From Rhodobiaceae bacterium (lineage in GTDB: Bacteria; Pseudomonadota; Alphaproteobacteria; Rhizobiales; Tepidamorphaceae), in assembly GCA_020637895.1 (NCBI GenBank), contig JACKJP010000004.1:256326-320325 (forward strand): DNA of 64,000 bases, in the 5' to 3' direction. Position numbers and translations under genes: made by a program. The notes under the pieces were generated by a model. That model saw nothing but the letters and a program-made list of their open reading frames with translations. It had not been told where the DNA came from and ran no database searches. Of this stretch, positions 54,137-61,840 are shown one piece after another. Every line of letters begins with the position of its first letter. Positions within the stretch are counted from its first letter, which is position 1.

Positions 54137-55093
54137 TCAGCCGCGCCCCAGACGACCCGCACGGCCACCTCTACGGCGTCCTCCTGCGGATGCGGCACCT
54201 GGCGCTGTCGGGGTCGTTTCGCCGGTTGCCGAAGGCTGATGGTCACGATAGGTCCTGATCCAGGTCGCACAGTTCGGGTCAGTACCGTTCAGGACGTTAG
54301 CGGCACGCACCATCTCCATCTCCTGCGGACGGCAAGGGTTCATGATGGCGCTCGTCATGCCTGCGCCAATCACCATTGGGATGAAACCCGCATTGATGCC
54401 ATGGCGATGCGGAATGCCAAATGATACGTTGGAAAGACCGCAGGTCGTGTTGACTTTCAATTCTTCCCGCAATCGGCGAACCAGCTTGAAGACCTGTTGA
54501 CCGGCCGTCCCCATTGCGCCGATCGGCATGACCAACGGATCGACCACGATGTCCTCGGCTTTGATCCCGTAATCCGCGGCGCGTTCAACAATCCTCTTGG
54601 CAACGGCGAACCGCACGTCCGGATCTTCAGAAATGCCGGTCTCATCATTGGAAATTGCAACTACCGGCACGTCGTACTTCTTTACCAATGGCAGGATCGC
54701 TTCCAGCTTCTCTTCCTCACCGGTGACCGAATTGACCAGAGGCCGGCCCTTTGCAATTTCGAGCGCCGCCTTGATCGCCGCAGTGACGGAGGAATCGATG
54801 GAAAGCGGCGCGTCGACCAGATCCTGCACGATCCCGATTGTCTTTACCAGCAATGGCGGTTCCGTTTCGTTCGGATTTACCGCGGTAACGCCGGCATTGA
54901 CGTCGAGCATGGTTGCTCCCGCCGCGACCTGGGCAAGCGCATCGGCCTTCACGGTCTCAAAATTGCCCTCCACCATCTCGGCGGCGAGCTTCTTGCGGCC
55001 CGTCGGATTGATCCGTTCGCCGATCACGCAGAACGGCTGATCGAAGCCGATCACGATCTCACGGGTGGCCGAGGCGACGATGGTGCGGCTCAT
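54137..55093 (-). CDS. Pterin-binding (methyltetrahydrofolate-cobalamin) methyltransferase
   Basis: This 318-residue TIM-barrel protein of the dihydropteroate-synthase/MetH pterin-domain type has VIGERINPTGRKKLAAEM, DVNAGVTAVNPNETEPPL, SIDSSVTAAIKAALEIAKG, VAISNDETGISEDPDVRF and CGLSNVSFGIPHRHGIN. It should move the methyl group between tetrahydrofolate and a corrinoid protein. It closely resembles the pterin-binding part of the split methionine synthase described in Rhodobacterales. A Gly/Arg-rich tail follows the barrel. A SahR-like palindrome precedes the ATG. Confidence 0.87.
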   Translation of the reverse strand: MSRTIVASATREIVIGFDQPFCVIGERINPTGRKKLAAEMVEGNFETVKADALAQVAAGATMLDVNAGVTAVNPNETEPPLLVKTIGIVQDLVDAPLSIDSSVTAAIKAALEIAKGRPLVNSVTGEEEKLEAILPLVKKYDVPVVAISNDETGISEDPDVRFAVAKRIVERAADYGIKAEDIVVDPLVMPIGAMGTAGQQVFKLVRRLREELKVNTTCGLSNVSFGIPHRHGINAGFIPMVIGAGMTSAIMNPCRPQEMEMVRAANVLNGTDPNCATWIRTYRDHQPSATGETTPTAPGAASAGGRRRGGRAGRLGRG

Positions 55094-55106
55094 GCGAACT
55101 CCTGCT

Positions 55107-55134
55107 ATATAAATATTTCTTTATATCTTTATAT
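55107..55134. promoter_or_regulatory. SahR-like palindrome upstream of the pterin methyltransferase
   Basis: ATATAAA (55107-55113) is mirrored by TTTATAT at 55120-55126 and again at 55128-55134. The core ATAAATATTTCTTTAT (55109-55124) differs at two positions from ATAAAGATATCTTTAT, which I recall as the consensus for the methionine-cycle regulator SahR. It begins 14 bp upstream of the start codon. The palindrome is seen; the regulator name is from memory. Confidence 0.45.
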
Positions 55135-55170
55135 CATGACCGTCCGGGCATCAAGCCCGCGTCTTCGTCT

Positions 55171-55470
55171 TCAGCTTTCGCGCCCGCCAGCGGCGACGAG
55201 CATCTTCAGACGCGCATCATCATACGCCCTCTCCAGTTCGGAAAGGGCGCTGTCGGCCTCGGCTTCCAGATCGTCTCCGCAGGGGACGGGTTCGCTACGG
55301 CGCCATTCGGCGAGATAAGCATCGCTGTCGCGCGCGCCGACCCGCATCGCCGCCATGTCGATGGCCTCTATGAACCGTTTGGAAAGTTCGCGCCGGGCGC
55401 GCTTGCGGCCAGCCTGTACCGTGACCTGCGCCGGGATATCGCGCCAGAAAACAATAATGCGTTCGGCCAT
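55171..55470 (-). CDS. 'Virulence factor' family small protein (PF13769-like)
   Basis: This 99-residue protein contains IIVFWRDIPAQVTVQAGRKR and RFIEAIDMAAMRVGARDSDAYLAEWRR, matching the short family misleadingly named 'virulence factor', often found next to corrinoid methyltransferase genes. No catalytic motif is known. An inverted repeat at 55477-55506 covers its Shine-Dalgarno region. Probably co-functioning with the corrinoid genes, judged by genomic company. Confidence 0.75.
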   Translation of the reverse strand: MAERIIVFWRDIPAQVTVQAGRKRARRELSKRFIEAIDMAAMRVGARDSDAYLAEWRRSEPVPCGDDLEAEADSALSELERAYDDARLKMLVAAGGRES

Positions 55471-55476
55471 GTCCGC

Positions 55477-55506
55477 CCCGCTCCTTCCTTTTAGAATCGG
55501 AGCGGG
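55477..55506 (-). promoter_or_regulatory. Inverted repeat over the 'virulence factor' leader
   Basis: CCCGCTCC and GGAGCGGG form an 8-bp perfect stem with a 14-base loop between the chemoreceptor stop and the next ATG. On the minus-strand transcript the GGAG arm lies about 7 bases before the ATG, so folding could mask the ribosome site. It could also be part of a weak terminator for the chemoreceptor. Confidence 0.3.
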
Positions 55507-55542
55507 ACGCTAACCTGAAACGGATGGCGGCGACTAGGACGC

Positions 55543-57744
55543 TTATGCCACCGCGCGCGTCGCTTCCTTTATCAGGCGGCTTGCTTCGCTGACCTTGGCT
55601 GTCGATTCGACGATTTCGCCGACGCTTGTGGAAATCAGCTGCACGCCGTTCGAGGCCGTGTGCATGTTGCGCGAGATTTCCTGCGTTACCGCCGTCTGCT
55701 CCTCGATCGCCGAGGCGACGGCGGCGGAGATTTCGTTGATCTTGCCGATCGTGCCGGAGATGCGGTCTATCGCATCCACCGCATGCGACGTGGTGCCCTG
55801 GATCGTTGAGATTTGCGCACCGATCTCCTCGGTCGCCTTGGCGGTCTGGGCGGCGAGGGCCTTCACTTCCTGCGCGACGACCGCAAAGCCCTTGCCGGCA
55901 TCGCCAGCCCGGGCGGCCTCGATTGTGGCATTGAGCGCGAGCAGGTTGGTCTGATCGGCGATCGTGCTGATGAGTTCCACAACCTTGCCGATGGTCTGCG
56001 CGGCTTCCGCAAGGCCACCGATCACCTGGTTGGTCTCTCCAGCCTCCGAAACGGCGGCATTCGATGTCATCAGGGCAAGATCGATCTGCTGGCTGATTTC
56101 ACTGATCGACGACGCCAGTTCTTCGGCGCTCGCGCTCACGGCCTGAACGTTTCCTGATGTCTCGTCGGTAACGCCGGCCGCTTTTTCCGTTGCGGCGGTC
56201 ACGACTTCGACGATGAATTCGAGATGGTGTTCGATCTCACCCTGCATCTTGGTGCGCCGTTCACGCTCCTGTATTGCAGGCGTGATGTCGCTGGCGAATT
56301 TGACGACCTTCGCCGGACGGCCGTTCTGATCGAAGATCGGATTGTAGGTCGCCTGTATCCAGATCTCGCGCCCGCCCTTTCCGAGCCGCCTGTACTCGGC
56401 CGACTGAAACTGGCCATCGCGCAGACTCGCCCAGAAGGCGTCATAGGCCGGCGTCTTGGCTTCCTGCGGATCGACGAACATCGAGTGGTGCTTGCCGACG
56501 ATCTCCTCGAGCGTATAGCCCATCGTATTCAGGAAGTTCTCGTTTGCCGTCAGGATCTTTCCGTCGAGCGAAAACTCGATGACCGCCTGCGCGCGGCCGA
56601 TTGCCTCGATCTGGCCACGATATTCCGCCTCGCGCAGCTTGCGTTCGGTGATGTCGGTGGCGAACTTCACCACTTTGGTCGGCTTGCCGTTCTGATCGAA
56701 GATCGGGTTGTAGGTCGCCTGTATCCAGACTTCGCGCCCGCCCTTGGCCAGGCGCCGGTATTCGGCCGACTGGAACTGCCCGTCGCGCAGGCTCTTCCAG
56801 AATGCCAGATATGCCGGGCCGTTCGCTTCCTTCGGCTCGACAAACATCGAATGGTGCTTGCCCTTGATCTCCTCGAGCGTATAGCCCATCGCCTCGAGGA
56901 AATTGGGATTTGCGTTGAGGATCGTACCCTCAAGCGTGAATTCGATAACGGCCTGCGACCGGTCGATTGCCTCGATCTGGCTGCGGTTCTCCGCTTCGCG
57001 CAGCTTGCGCTCGGTGATGTCGGTGGCGAACTTCACCACCTTTGACGGACGGCCATTCTGATCGAGGATCGCGTTGTAGGTCGCCTGGATCCACACTTCC
57101 CGTCCGCCCTTCGCCAGACGCCGGTATTCGGCCGAATGGTACTTGCCTTCGCGCAGGCTCGCCCAGAAGCCCTGGTAGGCCGCGCTGTCGGCTTCAAGCG
57201 GATCAACGAACATTGAATGATGCTTCCCGGCGACTTCTTCGAGCGTGTAACCCATCGCACTCAGGAAATTCGTATTGGCGGTGATGATCGTGCCGTCGAG
57301 GTTGAATTCGATGACCGCCTGGGAACGGCTGATGGCTTCCATCTTGCCGGCGTTTTCCGCCTCGCGCATCTTCCGGTCGGTCACGTCCGTCGCAAACTTG
57401 ACGACCCTGTAGGTGTGACCCTTCTTGTCCTTGACCGGATTGTAGGTCGCCTGGATCCAGACTTCGCGACCGCCTTTGCCAAGCCGCTTGTATTCGGCGC
57501 GCTGGAAATGGCCAGACTTAAGACTGGCCCAGAATTCGGCATATTCTTTCGAGTTGGCATATCCCGGCTCGACGAAGAGCGAATGATGCTTGCCGGCGAT
57601 CTCCGGCAGCGTGTATCCCATCGCCGCCAGAAAGTTTTCGTTCGCCCTGATTATTTTGCCATCCGGCTCGAATTCGATGACGGCTTGCGATTCTAGAAGT
57701 GAATTGAAGATGTTGACTTCATCGTTCCGAGACAGGATCGCCAT
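55543..57744 (-). CDS. Soluble PAS-repeat methyl-accepting chemotaxis protein (four PAS)
   Basis: This 733-residue protein has no transmembrane helix. Four PAS domains start at residues 19, 141, 263 and 385 with an exact 122-residue period, each with SQAVIEF-like onset, MGYTLEEI, GKHHSMFV and REVWIQATYNP. A cytoplasmic signalling domain follows (about 505-733) with the conserved hairpin tip TNLLALNATIEAARAGDAGKGFAVVAQEVK. Similar in architecture to BdlA of Pseudomonas. It likely senses an internal signal such as redox or a ligand and talks to CheA or a c-di-GMP system. The paralogue is at 57977. Confidence 0.92.
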   Translation of the reverse strand: MAILSRNDEVNIFNSLLESQAVIEFEPDGKIIRANENFLAAMGYTLPEIAGKHHSLFVEPGYANSKEYAEFWASLKSGHFQRAEYKRLGKGGREVWIQATYNPVKDKKGHTYRVVKFATDVTDRKMREAENAGKMEAISRSQAVIEFNLDGTIITANTNFLSAMGYTLEEVAGKHHSMFVDPLEADSAAYQGFWASLREGKYHSAEYRRLAKGGREVWIQATYNAILDQNGRPSKVVKFATDITERKLREAENRSQIEAIDRSQAVIEFTLEGTILNANPNFLEAMGYTLEEIKGKHHSMFVEPKEANGPAYLAFWKSLRDGQFQSAEYRRLAKGGREVWIQATYNPIFDQNGKPTKVVKFATDITERKLREAEYRGQIEAIGRAQAVIEFSLDGKILTANENFLNTMGYTLEEIVGKHHSMFVDPQEAKTPAYDAFWASLRDGQFQSAEYRRLGKGGREIWIQATYNPIFDQNGRPAKVVKFASDITPAIQERERRTKMQGEIEHHLEFIVEVVTAATEKAAGVTDETSGNVQAVSASAEELASSISEISQQIDLALMTSNAAVSEAGETNQVIGGLAEAAQTIGKVVELISTIADQTNLLALNATIEAARAGDAGKGFAVVAQEVKALAAQTAKATEEIGAQISTIQGTTSHAVDAIDRISGTIGKINEISAAVASAIEEQTAVTQEISRNMHTASNGVQLISTSVGEIVESTAKVSEASRLIKEATRAVA
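56227..57690 (-). repeat. Four tandem 366-bp PAS-coding repeats
   Basis: The four PAS units of the chemoreceptor lie at 57690-57325, 57324-56959, 56958-56593 and 56592-56227, exactly 366 bp apart without gaps. Strong nucleotide similarity, especially between units 3 and 4, points to tandem duplication. Such repeats can recombine and change the PAS number. Confidence 0.85.
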
Positions 57745-57871
57745 CTTGCCGCTCTCTTTTCCAAATGCCTGATTAAAATCGCTTAGAACCGGAATTCAAT
57801 TTCCAATAAAAATGCCCGCAAATTCTTGATCAAAAATTAAAGGTGATTTTCATCATCGAATACTTGCGAAG

Positions 57872-57887
57872 CATCACATATATGATG
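57872..57887. promoter_or_regulatory. 16-bp near palindrome between the two chemoreceptor genes
   Basis: CATCACATATATGATG is self-complementary except for one base pair. It lies in the promoter gap upstream of the four-PAS chemoreceptor. Its binding protein is unknown. Confidence 0.3.
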
Positions 57888-57920
57888 TTGATCGAAGCCA
57901 TGATTACGCTACGGAAATAA

Positions 57921-57950
57921 CAAAGCCGGTGGAGCATGGCCCCACCGGCT
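57921..57950 (-). terminator. Terminator after the two-PAS chemoreceptor
   Basis: On the minus strand AGCCGGTGG and CCACCGGCT form a 9-bp stem with a 9-base loop followed by TTGTTATTT. It lies 27 bp after the stop at 57977 and separates the two chemoreceptor genes. Confidence 0.75.
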
Positions 57951-57976
57951 CAATTTCTGGCATGATTTTCGTGGGT

Positions 57977-59455
57977 TCAGGCGATCGCGCGTGACGCTTC
58001 CTTGACCTGCCGCGTGACGTCGTCGACCCGCGAAGTCGAGTCGGCAATTTCGTTGATCGTCTGACTGATCAGGGAAACGCCCTCGGCGGCGGTTTGCATG
58101 TTGCCCGAAATATCCCGCGTGACTGCCGTCTGCTCTTCCACGGCGGATGCGACGGCAGACGAAATTTCGTTCATGCGACCGATCGTTGAGAGGATCAGAC
58201 CAATGGCCTCGACGGCCTGGCCGGTCGACCCCTGAATTTCGGCGATCTGCGAACCGATATCCTCGGTCGCTTTTGCGGTCTGCGCTGCCAGCATCTTCAC
58301 CTCCTGCGCAACGACCGCAAATCCTCTGCCTGCATCCCCTGCCCGCGCTGCCTCGATGGTCGCATTCAGCGCCAGGAGGTTCGTCTGATCCGCAATGGTG
58401 CTGATCAGCTCCACAACCTGCCCGATGGTTTGCGTCGCATTGGCAAGCCCGCCGATGATGGTGTTGGTTTCCTCAGCCTCGCGTACGGCTTCCGTCGAGG
58501 TTGTGAGGGCATGATCGATCTGCCTGCTTATTTCAGCCACCGACGATGCCAGCTCCTCGGCGCCAGAGGCGACGGCCTGTACGTTGGCTGATGTCTGCGC
58601 GGAAGTCGCCGCTGCGCTGTTCGCACGCTCCGCCGTCATTTCCACAAGGGACGCGACATCGGTCAATTGCGTGTCGATCTCCTTTTGCGCTTCCTGACGA
58701 CGCATGCGTTCTCGCACCATCGCTGTCACGTCTGTTGCATATTTGACGACCTTGAACGGGCGCCCGTCCATATCGGCGATCGGGTTGTAGGTCGCCTGAA
58801 TGAAGACCTGGCGCCCGTCCTTGCCGAGACGTTCAAATTCACCTGACTTGAATTGACCCTCGCGCAGATCGCGCCAGAAGGCCGCATACTCCGTGCTGCC
58901 GCGTTCGACCGGGTTCACGAACATCGAATGGTGCTTGCCCCTGATCTCACCCAGTTCGTAACCGACCGCGTTGAGGAAATTCTCATTGGCGTTGAGAATA
59001 TTGCCCTCAAGGTTGAATTCGATGACTGCCTGCGATTTGCCGATCGCGTCGATCTGCCCCCGCACGTCCGCCCGGCGAAGCCGGGCTTCAGTTATGTCGG
59101 AGGCGAATTTGACGACCTTGTAGACCCTGCCGTCGGTACCGCTGACAGGCGTATAGCTGCCGTGAATCCACACCGCGCGATCATTCTTGGCCCGCCGTCT
59201 GTATTCGCCGGTTTGAAACTCGCCGGCCGCAAGTGAACGCCAGAACTCCCGGTATTCGGCACCGGATGCATAGTCGGGATCGACGAATATCGCATGGTGC
59301 TTCCCCGCGATCTCGCTCAGCGCGTAACCCATGACCTTCAGGAAGTTCTCATTGGCCGTGATGATCGTGCCATCCGGCTTGAATTCGATCACTGCCTGAG
59401 AGCGCTCCAGCGCACGCAGCACATCTTTCGCATCTGACTTCTTGAGTGAGAACAT
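57977..59455 (-). CDS. Soluble PAS-repeat methyl-accepting chemotaxis protein (two PAS)
   Basis: This 492-residue paralogue of the gene at 55543 has two PAS domains starting at residues 19 and 141 (again 122 apart) with GKHHAIF and GKHHSMF motifs, and a signalling domain (about 260-492) with TNLLALNATIEAARAGDAGRGFAVVAQEVK. No membrane helix, so it is cytosolic, as BdlA. ATG 59455 gives the same start pattern as the paralogue (SQAVIEF at residue 19); the open frame extends upstream without homology. It ends in a terminator. Confidence 0.9.
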   Translation of the reverse strand: MFSLKKSDAKDVLRALERSQAVIEFKPDGTIITANENFLKVMGYALSEIAGKHHAIFVDPDYASGAEYREFWRSLAAGEFQTGEYRRRAKNDRAVWIHGSYTPVSGTDGRVYKVVKFASDITEARLRRADVRGQIDAIGKSQAVIEFNLEGNILNANENFLNAVGYELGEIRGKHHSMFVNPVERGSTEYAAFWRDLREGQFKSGEFERLGKDGRQVFIQATYNPIADMDGRPFKVVKYATDVTAMVRERMRRQEAQKEIDTQLTDVASLVEMTAERANSAAATSAQTSANVQAVASGAEELASSVAEISRQIDHALTTSTEAVREAEETNTIIGGLANATQTIGQVVELISTIADQTNLLALNATIEAARAGDAGRGFAVVAQEVKMLAAQTAKATEDIGSQIAEIQGSTGQAVEAIGLILSTIGRMNEISSAVASAVEEQTAVTRDISGNMQTAAEGVSLISQTINEIADSTSRVDDVTRQVKEASRAIA

Positions 59456-59625
59456 TGGGCCCTCTTGATTGCGATTTTTGTGTAATAAGGGCGTCGTTTG
59501 ATTGCCATCGCGCTGGCACCATTCCGACGTGTCGCCAGCCTGGCGGCGAGCGGACACGGTTGTATAGAAGACAAGTGAAAAACTTTAAGTTAATGCCGTC
59601 GCCGTAGCGGAACGTCTTGGCCGCC

Positions 59626-60243
59626 TCAGGCCAGCGCCTGCAATGTCTTTGCAAGATCACCGTAACCGGTGGCCCGACGCTCAAACGACAGCCCAAGGCG
59701 CCGCGCCGTCTCCTCGGCGACAAGCGTCAGTGCCGGATCTTCGGTCTGCGCCAGATAGACCAGCTTTTCGTAATGCCCGAAATAGGTTTCCAGCAGTTCG
59801 GGATGCCGGTCGAGCCCAAGCGGTTCGATCAGGAACGCATCCACCTGACGGGCGAGGAAATCAGTCATGTAGAATGCCCGCATGTCGCTGTCGCCAAGCT
59901 CATCGAAAGCAGCGTTGCCCTGATAGAATGCAAAACAGTGCGGCCCCTCCATGCGCTGCACGCCATGCTTTTCGCACACCCGGTCTAGCGCGCCGCCGGT
60001 CCCGCAATCGCCATAGCCGATGAAGATGCGGCGATAGCCATCCGACCGCGCCTTGAGGATGGCCGCATCGACCGCCGGCGCAATCCGCTCCGGACGGTGG
60101 TGGAACATCGCGGGAAGGCAGGTCAATTCGACATGAGACAGCCCGGCCTGATCGCAAACGGCCTGGACTTCCCGCGCGAGCATGCCGCAGGCAATGACGA
60201 GGACTTTTTCCGCGTGCGGGTTCATGGTCGCAGCTTTTATCAT
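59626..60243 (-). CDS. DUF1638 domain-containing protein
   Basis: This 205-residue protein has conserved cysteines in a metal-ligand-like spacing: VIACGML near residue 20, CLPAMFHHRPERI, GYGDCGTGGALDRVCEKHG and GPHCFAFYQG. Function is unknown; family members occur beside corrinoid methyltransferase genes in methanogens and alphaproteobacteria, and the Cys/His pattern could bind a metal or cobalamin-related cofactor (inference). ATG 60243 has GGCGGGTC upstream; ATG 60225 is an alternative. Next to the Crp-like gene. Confidence 0.78.
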   Translation of the reverse strand: MIKAATMNPHAEKVLVIACGMLAREVQAVCDQAGLSHVELTCLPAMFHHRPERIAPAVDAAILKARSDGYRRIFIGYGDCGTGGALDRVCEKHGVQRMEGPHCFAFYQGNAAFDELGDSDMRAFYMTDFLARQVDAFLIEPLGLDRHPELLETYFGHYEKLVYLAQTEDPALTLVAEETARRLGLSFERRATGYGDLAKTLQALA

Positions 60244-60282
60244 GCTTTGAGACCCGCCGGTAATCGCGCAGGCCGCAAGCAA

Positions 60283-60993
60283 TCAGTCCGGTCGCAGGCC
60301 GTCAGCGTAATGGACGGTGAGGACGCGCCGGTTGATGCTGAAGAGGCGCGCGATTTCGGGCTTCTTGAGATTGACCTGAATATGCGGTCGCGTCACCCGG
60401 ATGAATTGCGCCAGATCCGCCAGCGTCATGTTCCACCGGTAGCGCTCGGTGCTGCCCTCGAGCCGGAATTCGTCATAGGTGATGTAATGCGCGATGAAGA
60501 GCTTCAGCCGCGTCAGGCTGCTCGTCTCGTTCATATTCGCCACCATGTCGGTAAATCCGAAGAGCGTCTTCACGGTGTTGAGATGCAACGCGTCAGCGCA
60601 AGCCACGTCGTCGAGGATTCGCATTGCCGGCGCCTTGGGGATGAAAAGCGCGGTACCGTCGCTGAGGGCGAAGAGATTGAAATAATTGACCTCGGCCACA
60701 CGTAGCGCCGTCGGCAGGCAATGGCCGGGGAATATCGGCGTGACCAGCCGCCCCTCGCCATCACGTTGAAATTTGAGGCCGGTCAGGACGCCTTGCGTGA
60801 CGACCCATAATCCGGTGATCGGCTCGCCCGCGCAGTAGAGATAATCGCCGCGCTTGAAATGCCGCAATTCCGCATGTTCGGCGAGGGCCGCAGCCTTCTC
60901 CAGCGGCAATGCCGGCAGATAGCGCCGGATCGTCCTCAACGAATCCGCACTGTCCGGCAACGCTGTGATGACGGCCTTGTCCGCGTTCAGCAT
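60283..60993 (-). CDS. Crp/Fnr-family transcriptional regulator
   Basis: This 236-residue regulator has a cyclic-nucleotide-type beta barrel (LRHFKRGDYLYCAGEPITGLWVVTQGV), a long dimer helix, and a winged HTH (NMTLADLAQFIRVTRPHIQVNLKK, then IARLFSINRRVLTV). It lacks the Cys cluster of Fnr, so it is not an iron-sulfur oxygen sensor of that type. Located between the DUF1638 gene (40 bp) and the corrinoid protein (71 bp), so it may control the corrinoid locus. ATG 60993 preferred to the frame start at 61020. Confidence 0.82.
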   Translation of the reverse strand: MLNADKAVITALPDSADSLRTIRRYLPALPLEKAAALAEHAELRHFKRGDYLYCAGEPITGLWVVTQGVLTGLKFQRDGEGRLVTPIFPGHCLPTALRVAEVNYFNLFALSDGTALFIPKAPAMRILDDVACADALHLNTVKTLFGFTDMVANMNETSSLTRLKLFIAHYITYDEFRLEGSTERYRWNMTLADLAQFIRVTRPHIQVNLKKPEIARLFSINRRVLTVHYADGLRPD

Positions 60994-61063
60994 GACGCCA
61001 CTATAGTGAGACCCGCCCACATTGCCAGATGATCCACGCAGAAAGCCGGCGACACAAAGAAGA

Positions 61064-61759
61064 TTACGAGGCCGCGACGTTGTGCTTGCGCTTCATCAGG
61101 GTTTTGGCCGTTTCGACGGCAACCGCGGCATCCTTGCAGTATGCGTCGGCGCCGATCGCGCGGCCAAACTCCTCGTTCAGCGGAGCCCCGCCGACCAGCA
61201 CGAATATATCCTCGCGGATACCCTTCTGTTTCAGCTCGTCGATGACGACCTTCATGTAAGGCATCGTCGTCGTCAGCAACGCCGACATGCCGAGAATGTC
61301 GGGCTGATGCTCCTCTATCGCCGCCAGATAGTCCTCGACCGGATTGTTGATACCCAGATCGATGACTTCAAATCCGGCACCTTCCATCATCATCCCGACG
61401 AGGTTCTTGCCGATGTCGTGGATATCGCCCTTGACGGTGCCGATGACCATCTTGCCGACTTTCGGCGCGCCCGTTTCGGTCAGCAGCGGCCGCAGGATCG
61501 CCATGCCGGCTTTCATCGCATTTGCCGACAGAAGCACTTCAGGCACGAAAAGGATGCCGTCGCGAAAATCCTCGCCGACGATCCGCATGCCTTCCACCAG
61601 CGCCTTTGTCAGGATGTCATAGGCATTCCAGCCGCGTCCGAGGAAGATATTCGTACCCTCCTCGATCTCCTCCTTCAGCCCATCATAAAGATCGTCCTGC
61701 ATCTGCTGGACGAGCGCCTCGTCATCGAGTTCGGCCAGGATGATGTCGTCGTCGGACAT
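61064..61759 (-). CDS. Corrinoid (B12-binding) protein, stand-alone
   Basis: This 231-residue protein has a MetH-like four-helix cap (about 15-95) that contains FVPEVLLSANAMKAGMAILRP, and a B12-binding Rossmann-like domain with the signature Asp112-x-His114-x2-Gly117 (GDIHDIGKNL), where His114 is the lower cobalt ligand. VVIDELKQKG and VGGAPLNEEFGRAIGADAY follow. It is a methyl carrier between a substrate methyltransferase and the pterin protein at 54137. Closely resembles the corrinoid part of split methionine synthases in Rhodobacterales. Confidence 0.9.
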   Translation of the reverse strand: MSDDDIILAELDDEALVQQMQDDLYDGLKEEIEEGTNIFLGRGWNAYDILTKALVEGMRIVGEDFRDGILFVPEVLLSANAMKAGMAILRPLLTETGAPKVGKMVIGTVKGDIHDIGKNLVGMMMEGAGFEVIDLGINNPVEDYLAAIEEHQPDILGMSALLTTTMPYMKVVIDELKQKGIREDIFVLVGGAPLNEEFGRAIGADAYCKDAAVAVETAKTLMKRKHNVAAS

Positions 61760-61840
61760 GGGAAACCTTTACGCTGCTTGCCTGCCGTGCGGATGTGCCG
61801 GCGCTTCGGGCGCATCTTTGCCAAGACTTTGGCGCAAAGA

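Noticed and set aside
55171..55470. The family name 'virulence factor'
   Set aside because: The name is historical; nothing in the window suggests pathogenicity, and the context is one-carbon metabolism.
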